From NCBI GenBank assembly GCA_022842305.1, contig JALHPY010000023.1:1-42664 (forward strand): 42,664 nucleotides of DNA, read 5' to 3'. This DNA is from Rubrivivax sp. (GTDB taxonomy: Bacteria; Pseudomonadota; Gammaproteobacteria; Burkholderiales; Burkholderiaceae_C). Every line of letters begins with the position of its first letter. Position 1 is the first letter of the stretch. The notes below the pieces were generated by a model. The model searched no databases. It worked only from the letters and a program-made list of their open reading frames with translations, and was not told where the DNA came from. Below, piece by piece: positions 25,179 through 34,902 of this stretch. Position numbers and translations under genes: made by a program.

Positions 25179-26124
25179 GCGGCGGGGATCTACAGCGGCC
25201 GCTCGCGCTGCCGCTCTGCCTGCAATTCCTCGCGCATCACTTCTGCAGCCCTTGCGGCTGCCTGCCAGGCGGGCGGGCGCAGTCAATGGCCGGTCTTCTG
25301 GCGCCGGTGATGGTAGTGGCGGAGCTCTGTTTCGTCGGTGGCAGACCGGTGCGGGTCAACGTGTCGGAATGTCGAGTCAGCTCGAAGTGACATGGGTGGC
25401 GTTGCGACGCACTCTGCCAGGACCAGCCCAGGCTTCACGGCTCCAGCCAACCGTAGACATCCTGATCGTTCATCACCCACCGAGCGGCGCGCCGCAAGCG
25501 GCAACATGCTGGCCAACGAACATCTGTGCCGGGCACATCCAGGACTCCAGACTCCCCTGGGCGGCAGCTTTGTGGCGACGGTTTCGTTCCGGGCTACGAC
25601 TGCTGAGGGTCGGTTGGGTGAGTTCGGCCCAGTGAATAGCAGTCACCGGCCGGGTGCCGGCGGTGCTGGCCCAGTGCCGGTGTCGACTACGTCAGCAGTA
25701 CCTTGTATAGCTGCCACTCGGACCAGCGTAGTCCGCTGAGCCGAACGTCGGCTTGATGGAGCCTTCGGTGAGTACGCTGGCCGCAGGCGACCCGCCGCAA
25801 CCGCTGCCTTGCGGTCATCGAAACGGCGCGTGGCAAAGTGGGAAACGGGGCCCACTGTCCCAACTGGACGTGACAGCATCGGCTCAGCGGACGCCTGCAT
25901 CGCGAGAAGCCCGGCTCAGATGCAACCTCAGCATTGCTCCGCCTCAGCGCTGCGTCAGGCTCAGCTCCCAGAACCAAAACCGCTAAGGCGTACCGCAGGA
26001 TTGGTACAGGCGGGCCGTCAAATCGCCTCTCGGATCTGTTTTCGACTTTATTGTCGTGTTTACGACTTTAATGACCTGTTTACGACTTTATTTGGTCGGA
26101 ACCCCGAACGCTGCGCCCGCCCCT
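25179..26124. other. About 950 bases without a recognisable gene
   Basis: The frames on both strands have no recognisable homology. A minus-strand piece at about 25282-25190 (WQAAARAAEVMREELQAERQ, then a stop) looks like the end of a real gene but has no start. The last ~90 bases turn AT-rich and hold three direct repeats. Between the NagB-II-like gene and the end of glmS the stretch looks like decayed or inserted DNA. Confidence 0.5.
26037..26090. repeat. Three direct repeats with a 20-bp period
   Basis: TGTTTACGACTTTA occurs at 26057-26070 and 26077-26090, and with one change (TGTTTTCGACTTTA) at 26037-26050. The units are in the same orientation exactly 20 bp apart, so a bound protein would sit on one face of the helix about every two turns. 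The AT-rich block stands out in GC-rich DNA. It resembles an iteron or operator array; no gene that would use it is adjacent. Confidence 0.85.
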
Positions 26125-28011
26125 TCACTCCACCGTCACCGATTTCGCCAGGTTCCGCGGCTTGTCCACGTCCGTGCCGCGCGCGCAGGCCGTGTGGTAG
26201 GCCAGCAGCTGCAGCGGCACCACGTGCAGGATGGGGCTGAGCGCGCCGTAGTGCTCGGGCATGCGGATGACGTGCACGCCGGGCTCGTTCTCGATGTGCG
26301 TGTCGCCGTCGGCAAAAACGTAGAGCTGGCCGCCGCGGGCGCGCACTTCTTGCAGGTTGCTCTTGAGCTTTTCCAGCAGCGTGTCGTTGGGCGCCACCGT
26401 CACCACCGGCATCTGGTCGGTCACCAGCGCCAGCGGGCCGTGCTTGAGTTCACCCGCCGGGTAGGCCTCGGCGTGGATGTAGCTGATCTCTTTCAGCTTG
26501 AGCGCGCCTTCCATCGCGATGGGGTAGTGCAGGCCGCGGCCCAGGAACAGGGCGTTCTCCTTGCGCGCGAAGTCCTCGCTCCAGGCGATGATCTGCGGCT
26601 CCAGCGCCAGCACCGCCTGAAGCGCCACGGGCAGGTGGCGCAGCGCCTTCAGCTCGGTCGCCTCTTGTGCGTCGCTCAAACGGCCGCGCACCTGGGCCAG
26701 CGCCAGCGTCAGCAGGTACAGCCCGGCCAGCTGCGTGGTGAAGGCCTTGGTGCTGGCCACGCCGATCTCGACCCCGGCGCGCGTGATGTAGGCCAGTGAG
26801 CATTCGCGCACCATGGCGCTGGTGGCCACGTTGCAGATGGTCAGCGTGTGCTTCATGCCCAGGCTGCGCGCGTGCTTCAGGGCGGCCAGCGTGTCGGCGG
26901 TCTCGCCGCTCTGGCTGATGGTGACCACCAGCGTGCGTGGGTCGGGCACGCTGTCGCGGTAGCGGTATTCGCTGGCCACTTCCACGGTGGTGGGGATGCC
27001 GGCGATGCTCTCCAGCCAGTAGCGCGCGGTGCTGCCACTGTAGTAGCTGGTGCCGCAGGCCAGGATGAGCACGCGGTCGATGTCCTTGAAGATGCGGTTG
27101 GCGCCGTCGCCGAAAAGCTCGGGGCTGATGCCTTCCACGCCTTCCAGCGTGTCGGCCAGCGCGCGCGGCTGCTCAAAGATCTCTTTCTGCATGTAGTGGC
27201 GGTAAGGTCCCAGCTCGGCCGCGCCGCTGTGCGCGTGCACCGTGCGCACCGGGCGCTGCACCGGCACGTAGCGCGCCTGGGGGCCGGGCGCCTCGGCGCT
27301 GCTGATCCAGTACTTGCCCAGTTGCAGGTCGACCACGTCGCCTTCTTCCAGGTAGACGATCTGGTCGGTCACGCCGGCCAGGGCCATGGCGTCGCTGGCC
27401 AGAAAGTGCTCGCCCTGGCCGCCCGTGCCCACGCCCAGCACCAGCGGCGATCCCTGGCGCGCACCCACCACGCGGTGCGGCTCGTCGCGGCAGAACACCG
27501 CCACCGCGTAGGCGCCGCGCAGCCGCGGCAGCGCGCGCTGCACGGCCTCGAGCAGGTCACCGTCGTACAGGCTGTGCACCAGGTGGGCGATGACCTCGGT
27601 GTCGGTCTGGCTGGCGAAGGCGTAGCCGCGGGCGCGCAGCTCGGCGCGCAGTTCGTCGTGGTTCTCGATGATGCCGTTGTGCACCAGCGCGATCTTGGAC
27701 ACGCCGGGCGCACTGCCGCCGTCGCGTGCCGCCGGCCCGGCCGAGAAATGCGGGTGCGCGTTGTGCACCGCCGGCGCGCCGTGCGTGGCCCAGCGCGTGT
27801 GCGCGATGCCGGTGCCGGCGGCAATGCCTTCGTGGGCCACGTTGGCCTCGAGCTCGGCCACGCGCGAGGTGCTGCGGGCGCGCAGCAGTTCGCCGCCCTG
27901 GTGCACCGCCACGCCGCAGCTGTCGTAGCCGCGGTACTCGAGCCGCTTGAGGCCTTCGATCAGGATGGGAACGATGTTGCGCGTGCTGACGGCGCCGACG
28001 ATGCCACACAT
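26125..28011 (-). CDS. glmS: Glucosamine-fructose-6-phosphate aminotransferase
   Basis: GlmS makes glucosamine-6-phosphate from fructose-6-phosphate and glutamine, the first step toward UDP-GlcNAc for cell wall and lipid A. The 628 residues begin MCGIVGAVS, with Cys2 the glutaminase nucleophile after Met removal, then YRGYDSCG and HTRWATHG. The isomerase half has two SIS domains: [27 protein letters not shown] and [13 protein letters not shown]. It ends [13 protein letters not shown], the family's usual end. An upstream in-frame start is not needed. An Lrp-type regulator is divergently encoded. No glmS ribozyme is expected or seen. Confidence 0.96.
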   Translation of the reverse strand: MCGIVGAVSTRNIVPILIEGLKRLEYRGYDSCGVAVHQGGELLRARSTSRVAELEANVAHEGIAAGTGIAHTRWATHGAPAVHNAHPHFSAGPAARDGGSAPGVSKIALVHNGIIENHDELRAELRARGYAFASQTDTEVIAHLVHSLYDGDLLEAVQRALPRLRGAYAVAVFCRDEPHRVVGARQGSPLVLGVGTGGQGEHFLASDAMALAGVTDQIVYLEEGDVVDLQLGKYWISSAEAPGPQARYVPVQRPVRTVHAHSGAAELGPYRHYMQKEIFEQPRALADTLEGVEGISPELFGDGANRIFKDIDRVLILACGTSYYSGSTARYWLESIAGIPTTVEVASEYRYRDSVPDPRTLVVTISQSGETADTLAALKHARSLGMKHTLTICNVATSAMVRECSLAYITRAGVEIGVASTKAFTTQLAGLYLLTLALAQVRGRLSDAQEATELKALRHLPVALQAVLALEPQIIAWSEDFARKENALFLGRGLHYPIAMEGALKLKEISYIHAEAYPAGELKHGPLALVTDQMPVVTVAPNDTLLEKLKSNLQEVRARGGQLYVFADGDTHIENEPGVHVIRMPEHYGALSPILHVVPLQLLAYHTACARGTDVDKPRNLAKSVTVE

Positions 28012-28164
28012 GGCCTTGCTCCTTGCAAACGGAATGCGGCATCGTAGACCCGTAGGCGTGGCCGAAAATTGCATTCGCGTTTCAACTGTGAACGAATTTG
28101 CTCACATCGTCCCAAGATGAAATAATGCTTCATATCGCTGTCAACTGAAGCGCATTGTTTCGCC

Positions 28165-28641
28165 ATGGAACTCGACACCACCGACCTGCGCCTGCTGGAC
28201 CTGCTGCAGACCGACGCCTCGCTGTCCAACCAGGATCTGGCAGCGCGCGCACTCACATCGCCCGCAACGGCCTTGCGCCGGGTGCGCCGCATGGTGGATT
28301 CGGGGCTGATCGAGCGGCGCGTGGCGCTGCTGGACACGCAGCGCCTGGGTGCCGGGCTCACGGCGCTGGTGGAGATCTCGCTGGACCGCCAGGGCGCCGA
28401 GCACCTGGACGCCTTCGAGCAGCGCGCCGTGGCCGACGGGGCGGTGCAGCAGTGCTGGCGCGTTTCACCCGGCCCGGACTTCGTGCTGGTGCTGCAGGTG
28501 CGCGACATGCCGGCCTACCACGCGCTGGTGCAGCGCCTGTTCACGCAGGACGCCAACGTGCGCAACGTCAAGGCCTTCTTCAGCGTGCGGCGCGCCAAGT
28601 TCGAGCCGCGCGTGGATCTGCAGGCGCTGCTGGCGCCTTAG
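28165..28641 (+). CDS. Lrp/AsnC-family transcriptional regulator
   Basis: The 158 residues have an N-terminal helix-turn-helix (LDTTDLRLLDLLQTDASLSN, then QDLAARALTSPATALRRVRR) and a C-terminal ligand-binding RAM domain (about 62-150) with CWRVSPGPDFVLVLQVRDMP. Members bind amino acids and form octamers. It is divergent from glmS (153 bases between starts), an AT-rich gap fit for promoters and operators. Its target could be glmS or itself. No ligand can be inferred. Confidence 0.92.
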   Translation: MELDTTDLRLLDLLQTDASLSNQDLAARALTSPATALRRVRRMVDSGLIERRVALLDTQRLGAGLTALVEISLDRQGAEHLDAFEQRAVADGAVQQCWRVSPGPDFVLVLQVRDMPAYHALVQRLFTQDANVRNVKAFFSVRRAKFEPRVDLQALLAP

Positions 28642-28647
28642 CTGGCA

Positions 28648-29454
28648 TCAGGCGCGGCGGCGCGCCCTCAGCACCACGACGCCCAGGCCGGCCAGCAGCA
28701 GCGCGTAGGTTTCGGGCTCGGGCACGGCCGCCAGGGCCACGGTGTAGCCGATGTCCTGGAAGGACGCGAGGGTGGTGCGGCTGACGAAGCTCGGCGTGTC
28801 GAGCCAGCCGGTCATCAGTTCGAACCTCATGTCGCGGCCCAGGGGATCCCGCAGACCGGTGTTGCCGCCACCGTTGTTGACCTCGTTCCAGTGGCCGTCG
28901 GCCGTGCCGGCGCCGCCGCCCAGTTCCACCGGCACGAAGGTCGCGGCGGGCTGGTTGAACTCGAACCGGTACTCGCGCAGCGCGTTGCTGCCGGTGTAGC
29001 GGCCGCTGCCGTCGGCGTAGACGCCGTTGGGCACCCACATCGTGCCGAACCCGATGACATGCGCCATCTCGTGGCGGATGACGTCGGTGAAGCTGCCCTG
29101 CACGATCAGGTTGTCGATGTCGGCCGTATCGAAGCTCATCTCGCCCGTCGCGACGTAGGCAAAGCCCCCGGTGGTGAAAAGCGAATCCGGCCCGGCGCTG
29201 CCCAGGACGTTGCCCACGCCGTCGATGACTGCGCCGTTGGCACTGATGGCTATCCCGCCGAGCGAAACACTGCCCTGGTAACCGGTGATCACCCCTTCCC
29301 AGAAGCTCTTGGCCGCCGCGAAGTAAGACTGCTGCGCGGGCGTCAGGCCGCTGAAGCTGAGGTCGATGCTGAACGCCGCCTGGGCTGGAGACGAGGCAAG
29401 CCCCAGCGCGGCCACAGAGGCGACGAGAAGCTCTCGGGCTAGCGGCATGGGCAT
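28648..29454 (-). CDS. PEP-CTERM leishmanolysin-like metalloprotease
   Basis: An exported protein of 268 residues: signal peptide (1-27, ending SSPAQAA), a domain of leishmanolysin-like type with the zinc motif HEMAHVIGFGTMW (128-140), and a C-terminal PEP-CTERM sorting tag VPEPETYALLLAGLG with a basic end RARRRA (about 244-268). The tag sends proteins to exosortase and the cell surface, usually in bacteria that make exopolysaccharide. The HExxH pair and FG-MW fit an active zinc protease. The gene converges on the Lrp gene with only six bases between. Exosortase is not in the window. Start ATG at 29454, with a second Met two codons on. Confidence 0.9.
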   Translation of the reverse strand: MPMPLARELLVASVAALGLASSPAQAAFSIDLSFSGLTPAQQSYFAAAKSFWEGVITGYQGSVSLGGIAISANGAVIDGVGNVLGSAGPDSLFTTGGFAYVATGEMSFDTADIDNLIVQGSFTDVIRHEMAHVIGFGTMWVPNGVYADGSGRYTGSNALREYRFEFNQPAATFVPVELGGGAGTADGHWNEVNNGGGNTGLRDPLGRDMRFELMTGWLDTPSFVSRTTLASFQDIGYTVALAAVPEPETYALLLAGLGVVVLRARRRA

Positions 29455-29613
29455 GGTGTCACCGGTGGCCAATAAGGCGTGATTCTGACGCCCGACATCG
29501 ACAAGGGGATGTCGTCCCCCCTGCCTGAAGGTCTGGTTCACCCCCTGATTCGAGGGGAGCCGCAGCCTGACCGGGGTTGGCACGACCGATCTGCACGCCC
29601 CGCGCGCGGCGGC

Positions 29614-30807
29614 CTACTGCTTCAGGATCGCCAGGCCCTTGAGGTATTCGCCTTCCGGAAACACCAGCGTCGTGGGGTGGTCGCAGGCGCCTTCCAGGCG
29701 CTGCAGGATGGCGCCGTCCACACCCGCGTCGTGCGCCGCGCCGGCCACGATCTTGTGGAACAGCTCGGCGCCGATGCCGCCGCTGCAGCTGAAGCTCAAC
29801 AGCAGCCCGCCCGGCTGCAGCAGCTTCAGCGCCAGGCGGTTGATGTCCTTGTAGGCGCGTGCGGCGCGTTCGGCGTGGGCCGCGGTGGGCGCGAACTTGG
29901 GCGGGTCCAGCACGATGGCGTCGTACTGCCGGCCTTCCTTCAGGCTGTCGCGCAGCACCTGGTTGACGTCGCCGTCCAGGCCCTCGCTGCGCGCCGGGTC
30001 GAAGCCGTTGAGCGCCACGTGCGCCTGCACGCGCGCAATCGCCGGGGCGGACGAATCGACGCTGGTCACGTGGGCCGCACCGCCGGCCAGCGCCGCCACC
30101 GTAAAGCCGCCGGTGTAGCAGTAGCAGTTCAGCACGCGCTGCAGCCCGAAGCGCCGCACCCAGGCGGCAAAGGCGGCGCGGTTGTCGCGCTGGTCGAGGT
30201 AGAAGCCGGTCTTGTGGCCGCTGGCCACGTCCAGGGTCAGGCGCCAGTCGTGCTCGGTGATGCTGCATTCGGTGGCGCCGTCATCACCCGGGGGCGCGCG
30301 CAGCCAGCCGGTCTGCGGCTCCAACCCTTCCAGGCCGCGCACGCCCGAATCAGAGCGTTCGTACAGCCGCTGCAGCCCGGTGGCGGCCAGCAGCGCGTCG
30401 GCGATCACCGGCTTCCAGCGCTCGGTGCCGGCCGACAGGAACTGCGCGCACAGCAAGTCGCCGTAGCGGTCGACGATCAGCCCGGGCAGGCCGTCGGCCT
30501 CGCCGTGCACCAGGCGCTGGCCGCTGCTGGCGATGGGCAGGCGCGCGCGCAAGGCCACGGCGCGCGCCACGCGGCGCTGGAAGAACGCGGCGTCGATGCG
30601 CTCGGCCTCGTCGAAGCTCCAGGCGCGCACGCGGATCATCGACGTGGGGCTGTAGGCGCCCCAGGCCAGGAAGCGGCCCTCGGCGGACTCGATGCGCACG
30701 GTCTCACCGGGGTCGGCCTTGCCGCGCGCCACGCTGCCCTGGAACACCCAGGGGTGGCGGCGCAGCAGCGAACGTTCCTTGCCTTCGTGCAGGCGTATGG
30801 CTTTCAT
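29614..30807 (-). CDS. rlmI: 23S rRNA cytosine methyltransferase, RlmI-like
   Basis: A SAM-dependent RNA methyltransferase of 397 residues. The N-terminal PUA domain (about 1-75; MKAIRLHEGKERSLLRRHPW) binds RNA. An EEHD-like linker follows (HGEADGLPGLIVDRYGDLL). The Rossmann domain has GHKTGFYLDQRDNR, VLNCYCYTGGFTVAALAGGA (SAM motif I), VLDPPKFAP and SFSCSGG. E. coli RlmI (396 residues) methylates C1962 of 23S rRNA. It stands alone and is divergent from the acetyltransferase gene. The exact target base is inferred from family. Confidence 0.9.
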   Translation of the reverse strand: MKAIRLHEGKERSLLRRHPWVFQGSVARGKADPGETVRIESAEGRFLAWGAYSPTSMIRVRAWSFDEAERIDAAFFQRRVARAVALRARLPIASSGQRLVHGEADGLPGLIVDRYGDLLCAQFLSAGTERWKPVIADALLAATGLQRLYERSDSGVRGLEGLEPQTGWLRAPPGDDGATECSITEHDWRLTLDVASGHKTGFYLDQRDNRAAFAAWVRRFGLQRVLNCYCYTGGFTVAALAGGAAHVTSVDSSAPAIARVQAHVALNGFDPARSEGLDGDVNQVLRDSLKEGRQYDAIVLDPPKFAPTAAHAERAARAYKDINRLALKLLQPGGLLLSFSCSGGIGAELFHKIVAGAAHDAGVDGAILQRLEGACDHPTTLVFPEGEYLKGLAILKQ

Positions 30808-30922
30808 GCGCGGATTGTCTCAGCGGCGCGCAGCCAGGCCCTGTGCGCCACGCTGCCGGCTGATTAGACTGCGCGAGCCGCGGGGGCCCCGCGGCCGTCT
30901 CAACCCCCTGGGGAGACCGACC

Positions 30923-31462
30923 ATGCAGATCCGCCCTGCCCGCGCCAGCGACGCCGCCGCCGTCCACGCCATCTACGCGCCCCTCGTCAGCGGCAGCGCG
31001 ATCACCTTCGAGACCGACCCGCCCGGCGTGCAAGAGATGGCGCAGCGCATCAGCGACACCCTGCCCCTGCTGCCCTGGCTGGTGGGGCTGGACGCCGCCG
31101 GCCAGGTGAACGGTTATGTCTACGCCGCCCCCCACGCCGAGCGCGCCGCCTATCGCTGGACAGTGACCGTCAGCGCCTACGTGCGCGCCGACGCGCGCCG
31201 CCGCGGCGTGGCCCGCGCGCTGTACGGCGCGCTGCTGCTCGAACTGGTGGCGCTGGGCTACTGCCGCGCCTGCGCCGGCATCACCCTGCCCAATGCCGCC
31301 AGTGTGGCACTGCACGAAGGCATGGGCTTCAGGCCCGTGGGCGTGTTCCCCGCGGTGGGCCACAAGCTGGGCCGCTGGCACGACGTGGGCTGGTGGCAAC
31401 TGGCGCTGCAGCAGCGGGACCCGCCACCGCCGCCGCGGCCGTATGCCGGCGGCGGCGCCTGA
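30923..31462 (+). CDS. GNAT acetyltransferase, Pat/phosphinothricin type
   Basis: A GNAT enzyme of 179 residues. It begins MQIRPARASDAAAVHAIYAP and has VYAAPHAERAAYRWTVTVSA, the acetyl-CoA loop RADARRRGVARALYGALL, ITLPNAASVALHEGMGFRPV and FPAVGHKLGRWHDVGWWQ. These match the phosphinothricin N-acetyltransferase group, which acetylates small amines; methionine sulfone or related compounds are common substrates. The ATG at 30923 has GGGGAG nine bases before it. A Pro/Gly-rich tail (PPPPPRPYAGGGA) looks low-complexity. It converges on xerC. Confidence 0.88.
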   Translation: MQIRPARASDAAAVHAIYAPLVSGSAITFETDPPGVQEMAQRISDTLPLLPWLVGLDAAGQVNGYVYAAPHAERAAYRWTVTVSAYVRADARRRGVARALYGALLLELVALGYCRACAGITLPNAASVALHEGMGFRPVGVFPAVGHKLGRWHDVGWWQLALQQRDPPPPPRPYAGGGA

Positions 31463-31512
31463 GCGCCTGATGCCAGAGGCGGCGCCTGCGCGCCGCGTGC
31501 CGGCGGCGGCGC
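31444..31512. repeat. GC-rich direct repeats at the GNAT/xerC junction
   Basis: TGCCGGCGGCGGCGC occurs at 31444-31458 and 31498-31512, with a degenerate copy (TGCCAGAGGCGGCGC) near 31470 between them. The block covers the last codons of the acetyltransferase gene and the gap to xerC. Self-pairing parts such as GGCGC-CTGA-GCGCC could act as a two-way transcript end. It probably grew by slippage. Confidence 0.6.
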
Positions 31513-31513
31513 G

Positions 31514-32452
31514 TCAGTCGCCAGCGCCCTGCTTGCGCCGCGCGCGCGGGTGCGACGCGTCGTACACCTTGGCCAGGTGCTGGTGGTCCAGCTTGGTGTA
31601 GACCTGCGTGGTGGTGATGCTGGCGTGGCCCAGCAGTTCCTGCACGGCGCGCAGGTCACCGCTGCTCTGCAGCAGGTGGCTGGCATAGCTGTGGCGCAGC
31701 ATGTGCGGGTGCACGTGCGTGGGCAGGCCGGCCTGCTGCGCCTGGGCCTTGAGCCGGTTGCGCAACTGGTTGGCGCACAGCCGCGTGCCCAGCCGGCTGA
31801 CGAACAGCGCCGGCTCGCTAGACCCCGCCAGCGTGCCGCGCTGCGCCAGCCAGGCCTGCAGTGCCGCCAGCGCCGCGCGGCCCACCGGCAGGCTGCGGCG
31901 CTTGCCGCCCTTGCCCAGCACGTGCACCGTGGCGTCGGCCAGGTCCACCCAGCCGCGCGCGGCCGTGCCGGCCAGCAGGTCCAGCCCGGTGAGCTCGGCC
32001 ACGCGCAGGCCGCAGCCGTACAGCAGTTCGGTGATGGCCTGGTCGCGCAGCGCCAGTGCCGGCGCGGTGTGCTCGGTGTGGTGTTCGGCCAGGGCCACGG
32101 CCTGCTCCACCGACAAGGCCTTGGGCAGCGGCTTGGGCGCCTTGGGCGGGCGTATGCCTTCCACCGGGTTGGCCGCCACCAGCCCCTGCCGGCCCCACCA
32201 GCGGTACAGCCCGCGCCAGGCGGCCAGTGCGATGGCAATGCTGCGCGGCCCCAGGCCGCGGCCGCGCAGTGCCGCAACCCAGGCGCGCACATGGTGGGGC
32301 TGGGCGGCGCGCAGCTCAACGCCCGCGGCCAGGGCGCCGGCCTGCAGCCAGGCCAGGGCCTCGCCGTACATGGCCAGGGTGCGCTCGGCCAGGCGGCGCT
32401 CGACGCGCAGGTGGTCGATGAAAGCCTGCAGCTCGGCGGCCCGCTCGACCAT
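31514..32452 (-). CDS. xerC: Site-specific tyrosine recombinase XerC
   Basis: XerC with XerD resolves chromosome dimers at dif. The 312 residues have the N-terminal core-binding domain (about 1-95) and the catalytic domain with Arg150 (GCGLRVAEL), Lys181 (GKGGKRR), His250 and Arg253 (HPHMLRH), His276 (LLGHAS) and Tyr285 (TTQVYTKLD). The downstream position in the lpxL-lpxL-dapF-DUF484-xerC cluster supports XerC rather than XerD. It lies five bases behind the DUF484 gene. The full catalytic set indicates an active enzyme. Confidence 0.95.
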   Translation of the reverse strand: MVERAAELQAFIDHLRVERRLAERTLAMYGEALAWLQAGALAAGVELRAAQPHHVRAWVAALRGRGLGPRSIAIALAAWRGLYRWWGRQGLVAANPVEGIRPPKAPKPLPKALSVEQAVALAEHHTEHTAPALALRDQAITELLYGCGLRVAELTGLDLLAGTAARGWVDLADATVHVLGKGGKRRSLPVGRAALAALQAWLAQRGTLAGSSEPALFVSRLGTRLCANQLRNRLKAQAQQAGLPTHVHPHMLRHSYASHLLQSSGDLRAVQELLGHASITTTQVYTKLDHQHLAKVYDASHPRARRKQGAGD

Positions 32453-32457
32453 CGCGA

Positions 32458-33153
32458 TCAGGCCGGTTGTGCCAGCCGCAGCCTCGAGAGCGCGGCGCTG
32501 GCGACCTCACCCACGCGCTGCAGGAAGTCGGTGCCCATCTCGGCCGAATAGCGCGTGGGGTCGGGCGAGCCCAGCACCAGCAGGCCGAAGTTGGTGTCAC
32601 CCTGGCGCAGCGGGATCATGGCCAGCGACATCACCGTGGCCGGCTCGTCGAACCAGCGCGAGGCCTCGAAGCCGGCATTCACGCCGCAGTAGGGCACGCT
32701 CAGGCTGGCGGTGAAGCTGCGCACGTCCTCGCTGGCGGGCTGGGCCCAGGGCTCGCCGGCCAGCGCCTCGCCCAGGCCCCACAGGCGGATGGCGGCCTGC
32801 GGGATGAGGAACTCGTGGCGCAGCGATTCGAGCATGCGCGCCGGCAGCTCGGTGGCGTCACCGGTGAGCAGGATGCTGCGCGTGAAGCGGTGCAGACGGT
32901 CGGCGATGGCCAGGTTCTCTTGCCCATGGCGGATCATCTCGACGATCTTCATCTCCAGGCCCTTGATGCGCTCGCGCAGCATTTCCATCTGCCGCTCCTG
33001 CAGCGACACGGCGCGCTGGCCGTGCGGGCTGGTCAGGTGCACGCTGGCCAGGAGGTCCGCATGGCGCTCGAAGAAGCCTGGCGTGTTGGCCAGGTAGTTG
33101 GCGATGTCGCTCTCGGTGATGCCTTGCACGCCGGATGCCGGGGGATTGCTCAC
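32458..33153 (-). CDS. DUF484 family protein
   Basis: A cytoplasmic protein of 231 residues of the DUF484 family, a GAF-like fold. It starts [20 protein letters not shown], has the [19 protein letters not shown] segment (about 28-46), a coiled coil with [20 protein letters not shown] (about 55-75), and a GAF-like half (about 100-225) ending [16 protein letters not shown]. The gene is commonly found between dapF and xerC in proteobacteria; its role is unknown. It overlaps dapF by four bases (ATGA). Confidence 0.92.
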   Translation of the reverse strand: MSNPPASGVQGITESDIANYLANTPGFFERHADLLASVHLTSPHGQRAVSLQERQMEMLRERIKGLEMKIVEMIRHGQENLAIADRLHRFTRSILLTGDATELPARMLESLRHEFLIPQAAIRLWGLGEALAGEPWAQPASEDVRSFTASLSVPYCGVNAGFEASRWFDEPATVMSLAMIPLRQGDTNFGLLVLGSPDPTRYSAEMGTDFLQRVGEVASAALSRLRLAQPA

Positions 33154-34004
33154 AGTTCGATCTCTCCTTCAAAGACGGTTTGCGCGGGGCCGGTCATCAG
33201 CACCGGGGCGTCGTCGTGCGCCCATTCGATGAGCAGGCTGCCGCCGCGCGCATGCACTTCCACGCGGCGGTCCAGCCAGCCCAGGCGAATGCCGGCCACC
33301 ACGGCGGCGCAGGCGCCGGTGCCGCAGGCCAGGGTTTCGCCGGCATCGCGCTCGTGCACGCGGATGCGCACCTCGGCGCGCGACACGATCTGCAGGAAGC
33401 CGACATTGACCTTGCGCGCAAAGCGCGGGTGCGTTTCGATGCGCGGCCCCAGTTCGGCCACCGGCGCGGCATCCACATCGGCCACGCGCAGCACGGCGTG
33501 CGGGTTGCCCATGGACAGCACGGCGCATTCAGTGCCTTCCAGCGGCCACAGTTCGAAGCCGCTCGTTTCGTCGGGCAGGCGCCGCGGCACCAGGCCGCTG
33601 CCATCGAAAGGGATGCGCGCGTGCTCGAACACCGGGCGGTTCATGTCCACGGTGACGCGGCCATCGGGCTGCAATTGCAACTCGAGCAGGTTGTTGACGG
33701 TCTCGACCTTCACCGTGGTCTTGCTGGTCAGGCCGCGCTCGTGCACGAAGCGCACGAAGCAGCGCGCGCCGTTGCCGCAGTGCTCGACCTCGTCGCCGCT
33801 GGCGCCGTTGTAGATGCGGTAGCGGAAGTCCACGCCCGGCGTGCTGCTGCGCTCCACCGCCAGGATCTGGTCGGCGCCGACGCCGAAGCGGCGGTCGCCC
33901 AGGCGTCGCAGTTGCTCGGGCGTCAGCTGCACGGGCGCGCGCGTGCCGTCGAGCACGACGAAGTCGTTGCCCGCGCCCTGCATCTTGGTGAATCTCAGTC
34001 GCAT
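33150..34004 (-). CDS. dapF: Diaminopimelate epimerase
   Basis: DapF turns LL- into meso-diaminopimelate for lysine and peptidoglycan. The 284 residues include [12 protein letters not shown] (8-19), the two catalytic cysteines in EHCGNGARC (Cys76) and [10 protein letters not shown] (Cys227), and GNPHAV near 166. Length matches the family (about 275). It is in the middle of the lpxL-lpxL-dapF-DUF484-xerC operon, with a 10-base gap upstream and a 4-base overlap downstream. Confidence 0.96.
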   Translation of the reverse strand: MRLRFTKMQGAGNDFVVLDGTRAPVQLTPEQLRRLGDRRFGVGADQILAVERSSTPGVDFRYRIYNGASGDEVEHCGNGARCFVRFVHERGLTSKTTVKVETVNNLLELQLQPDGRVTVDMNRPVFEHARIPFDGSGLVPRRLPDETSGFELWPLEGTECAVLSMGNPHAVLRVADVDAAPVAELGPRIETHPRFARKVNVGFLQIVSRAEVRIRVHERDAGETLACGTGACAAVVAGIRLGWLDRRVEVHARGGSLLIEWAHDDAPVLMTGPAQTVFEGEIEL

Positions 34005-34014
34005 GCCGGCATTG

Positions 34015-34902
34015 TCATGCGTACAAGGACGGCTCGCCCGCCGGCCGCGTCTTGAAGCGCTTGTGCACCCACAGGTACTGCGCCGGGCAGCGGCGGATCT
34101 GCTCTTCGATCCACGCGTTCATGCGGCGCGCGTCGGCCTCGGGGTCGGCCGTGGGCCAGTCGGTCCAGGGCTCCAGAAAGCGCACCACGTAACCCTGGCC
34201 GCCGGGCAGGATTTCGGCCACCACCGGCTGCACGATCATGTCCAGGCTGCGCGCCAGGCGCGAAGGCGCCAGCAGCGTGGCCGCCGGGTGGCCGAAGAAG
34301 GGCACGAAGGCGGCGTCGCGCAGGCCGAAATCCATGTCCGACGGGTTGAAGAAGGCGCTGCCGCGCTTGATGGCGCGCACCATGGGCAGCGCGCTCTGCT
34401 GGCGCGTGAACATGTCGGCCAGGCCGAAGCGGCCGCGGCCGCGCAGCAGTGCGGCGTCGAGCACCGCGTTGCTCTGCGCCGTGTACACATTGCACACGCG
34501 CTGCTGCTGGAACAACTGGGTGGCGGCGCCGGCCACGTCCACCGCCAGGAAGTGCGGCACCAGCCACATCACCGGGCGCGTGCTGCGCTCGGCCAGCTGC
34601 ACGTCGCCTTCCACCCGTATCAGGCGCTTCAGCCGCGCTGCGCTGGCGTACCACAGCAGGCCGCGCTCCAGCAGGCTGCGCGCCAGCCAGCCGAAGTGAT
34701 CGCGCAGCAGCGCCTGGCGCGCCGCCGGGGCAAGCTCGGGCAGGCACAGCGCCAGGTTGCGTTCGGCCACGCGGCGCCGGCTGCCGGCCAGGGTGAACAT
34801 CAAGGCACCCAGGGCGCGGCCCAGCGCCGCCTGCACGCCCAGGGGCAGCAGGTGCAGCAGCCAGATCAGCGCCAGCAGCAGGCGCGCGGCCAGGTTGGTC
34901 AC
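34015..34902 (-). CDS. LpxL/HtrB-type lipid A acyltransferase, second copy
   Basis: A membrane-associated acyltransferase of 295 residues. It has an N-terminal membrane helix ([20 protein letters not shown]), the catalytic HxxxxD in [11 protein letters not shown] (near 128-134), a central block ending [14 protein letters not shown], and the C-terminal [13 protein letters not shown]. Such enzymes add a secondary acyl chain to lipid A. The start is GTG at 34902, overlapping the previous gene's stop (GTGA). The acyl chain length cannot be read from sequence. Confidence 0.9.
   Translation of the reverse strand: MTNLAARLLLALIWLLHLLPLGVQAALGRALGALMFTLAGSRRRVAERNLALCLPELAPAARQALLRDHFGWLARSLLERGLLWYASAARLKRLIRVEGDVQLAERSTRPVMWLVPHFLAVDVAGAATQLFQQQRVCNVYTAQSNAVLDAALLRGRGRFGLADMFTRQQSALPMVRAIKRGSAFFNPSDMDFGLRDAAFVPFFGHPAATLLAPSRLARSLDMIVQPVVAEILPGGQGYVVRFLEPWTDWPTADPEADARRMNAWIEEQIRRCPAQYLWVHKRFKTRPAGEPSLYA

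Noticed and set aside
25252..25977. Several open frames in the gap before glmS
   Set aside because: None has a start site, homology or codon pattern of the neighbouring genes; they conflict on both strands.
26848..28047. Plus-strand frame opposite glmS
   Set aside because: Antisense of glmS, with no plausible product.
29493..29514. CGACATC/GATGTCG hairpin between the PEP-CTERM and rlmI genes
   Set aside because: Seven pairs with an eight-base loop and no T-run; too weak to call a terminator.
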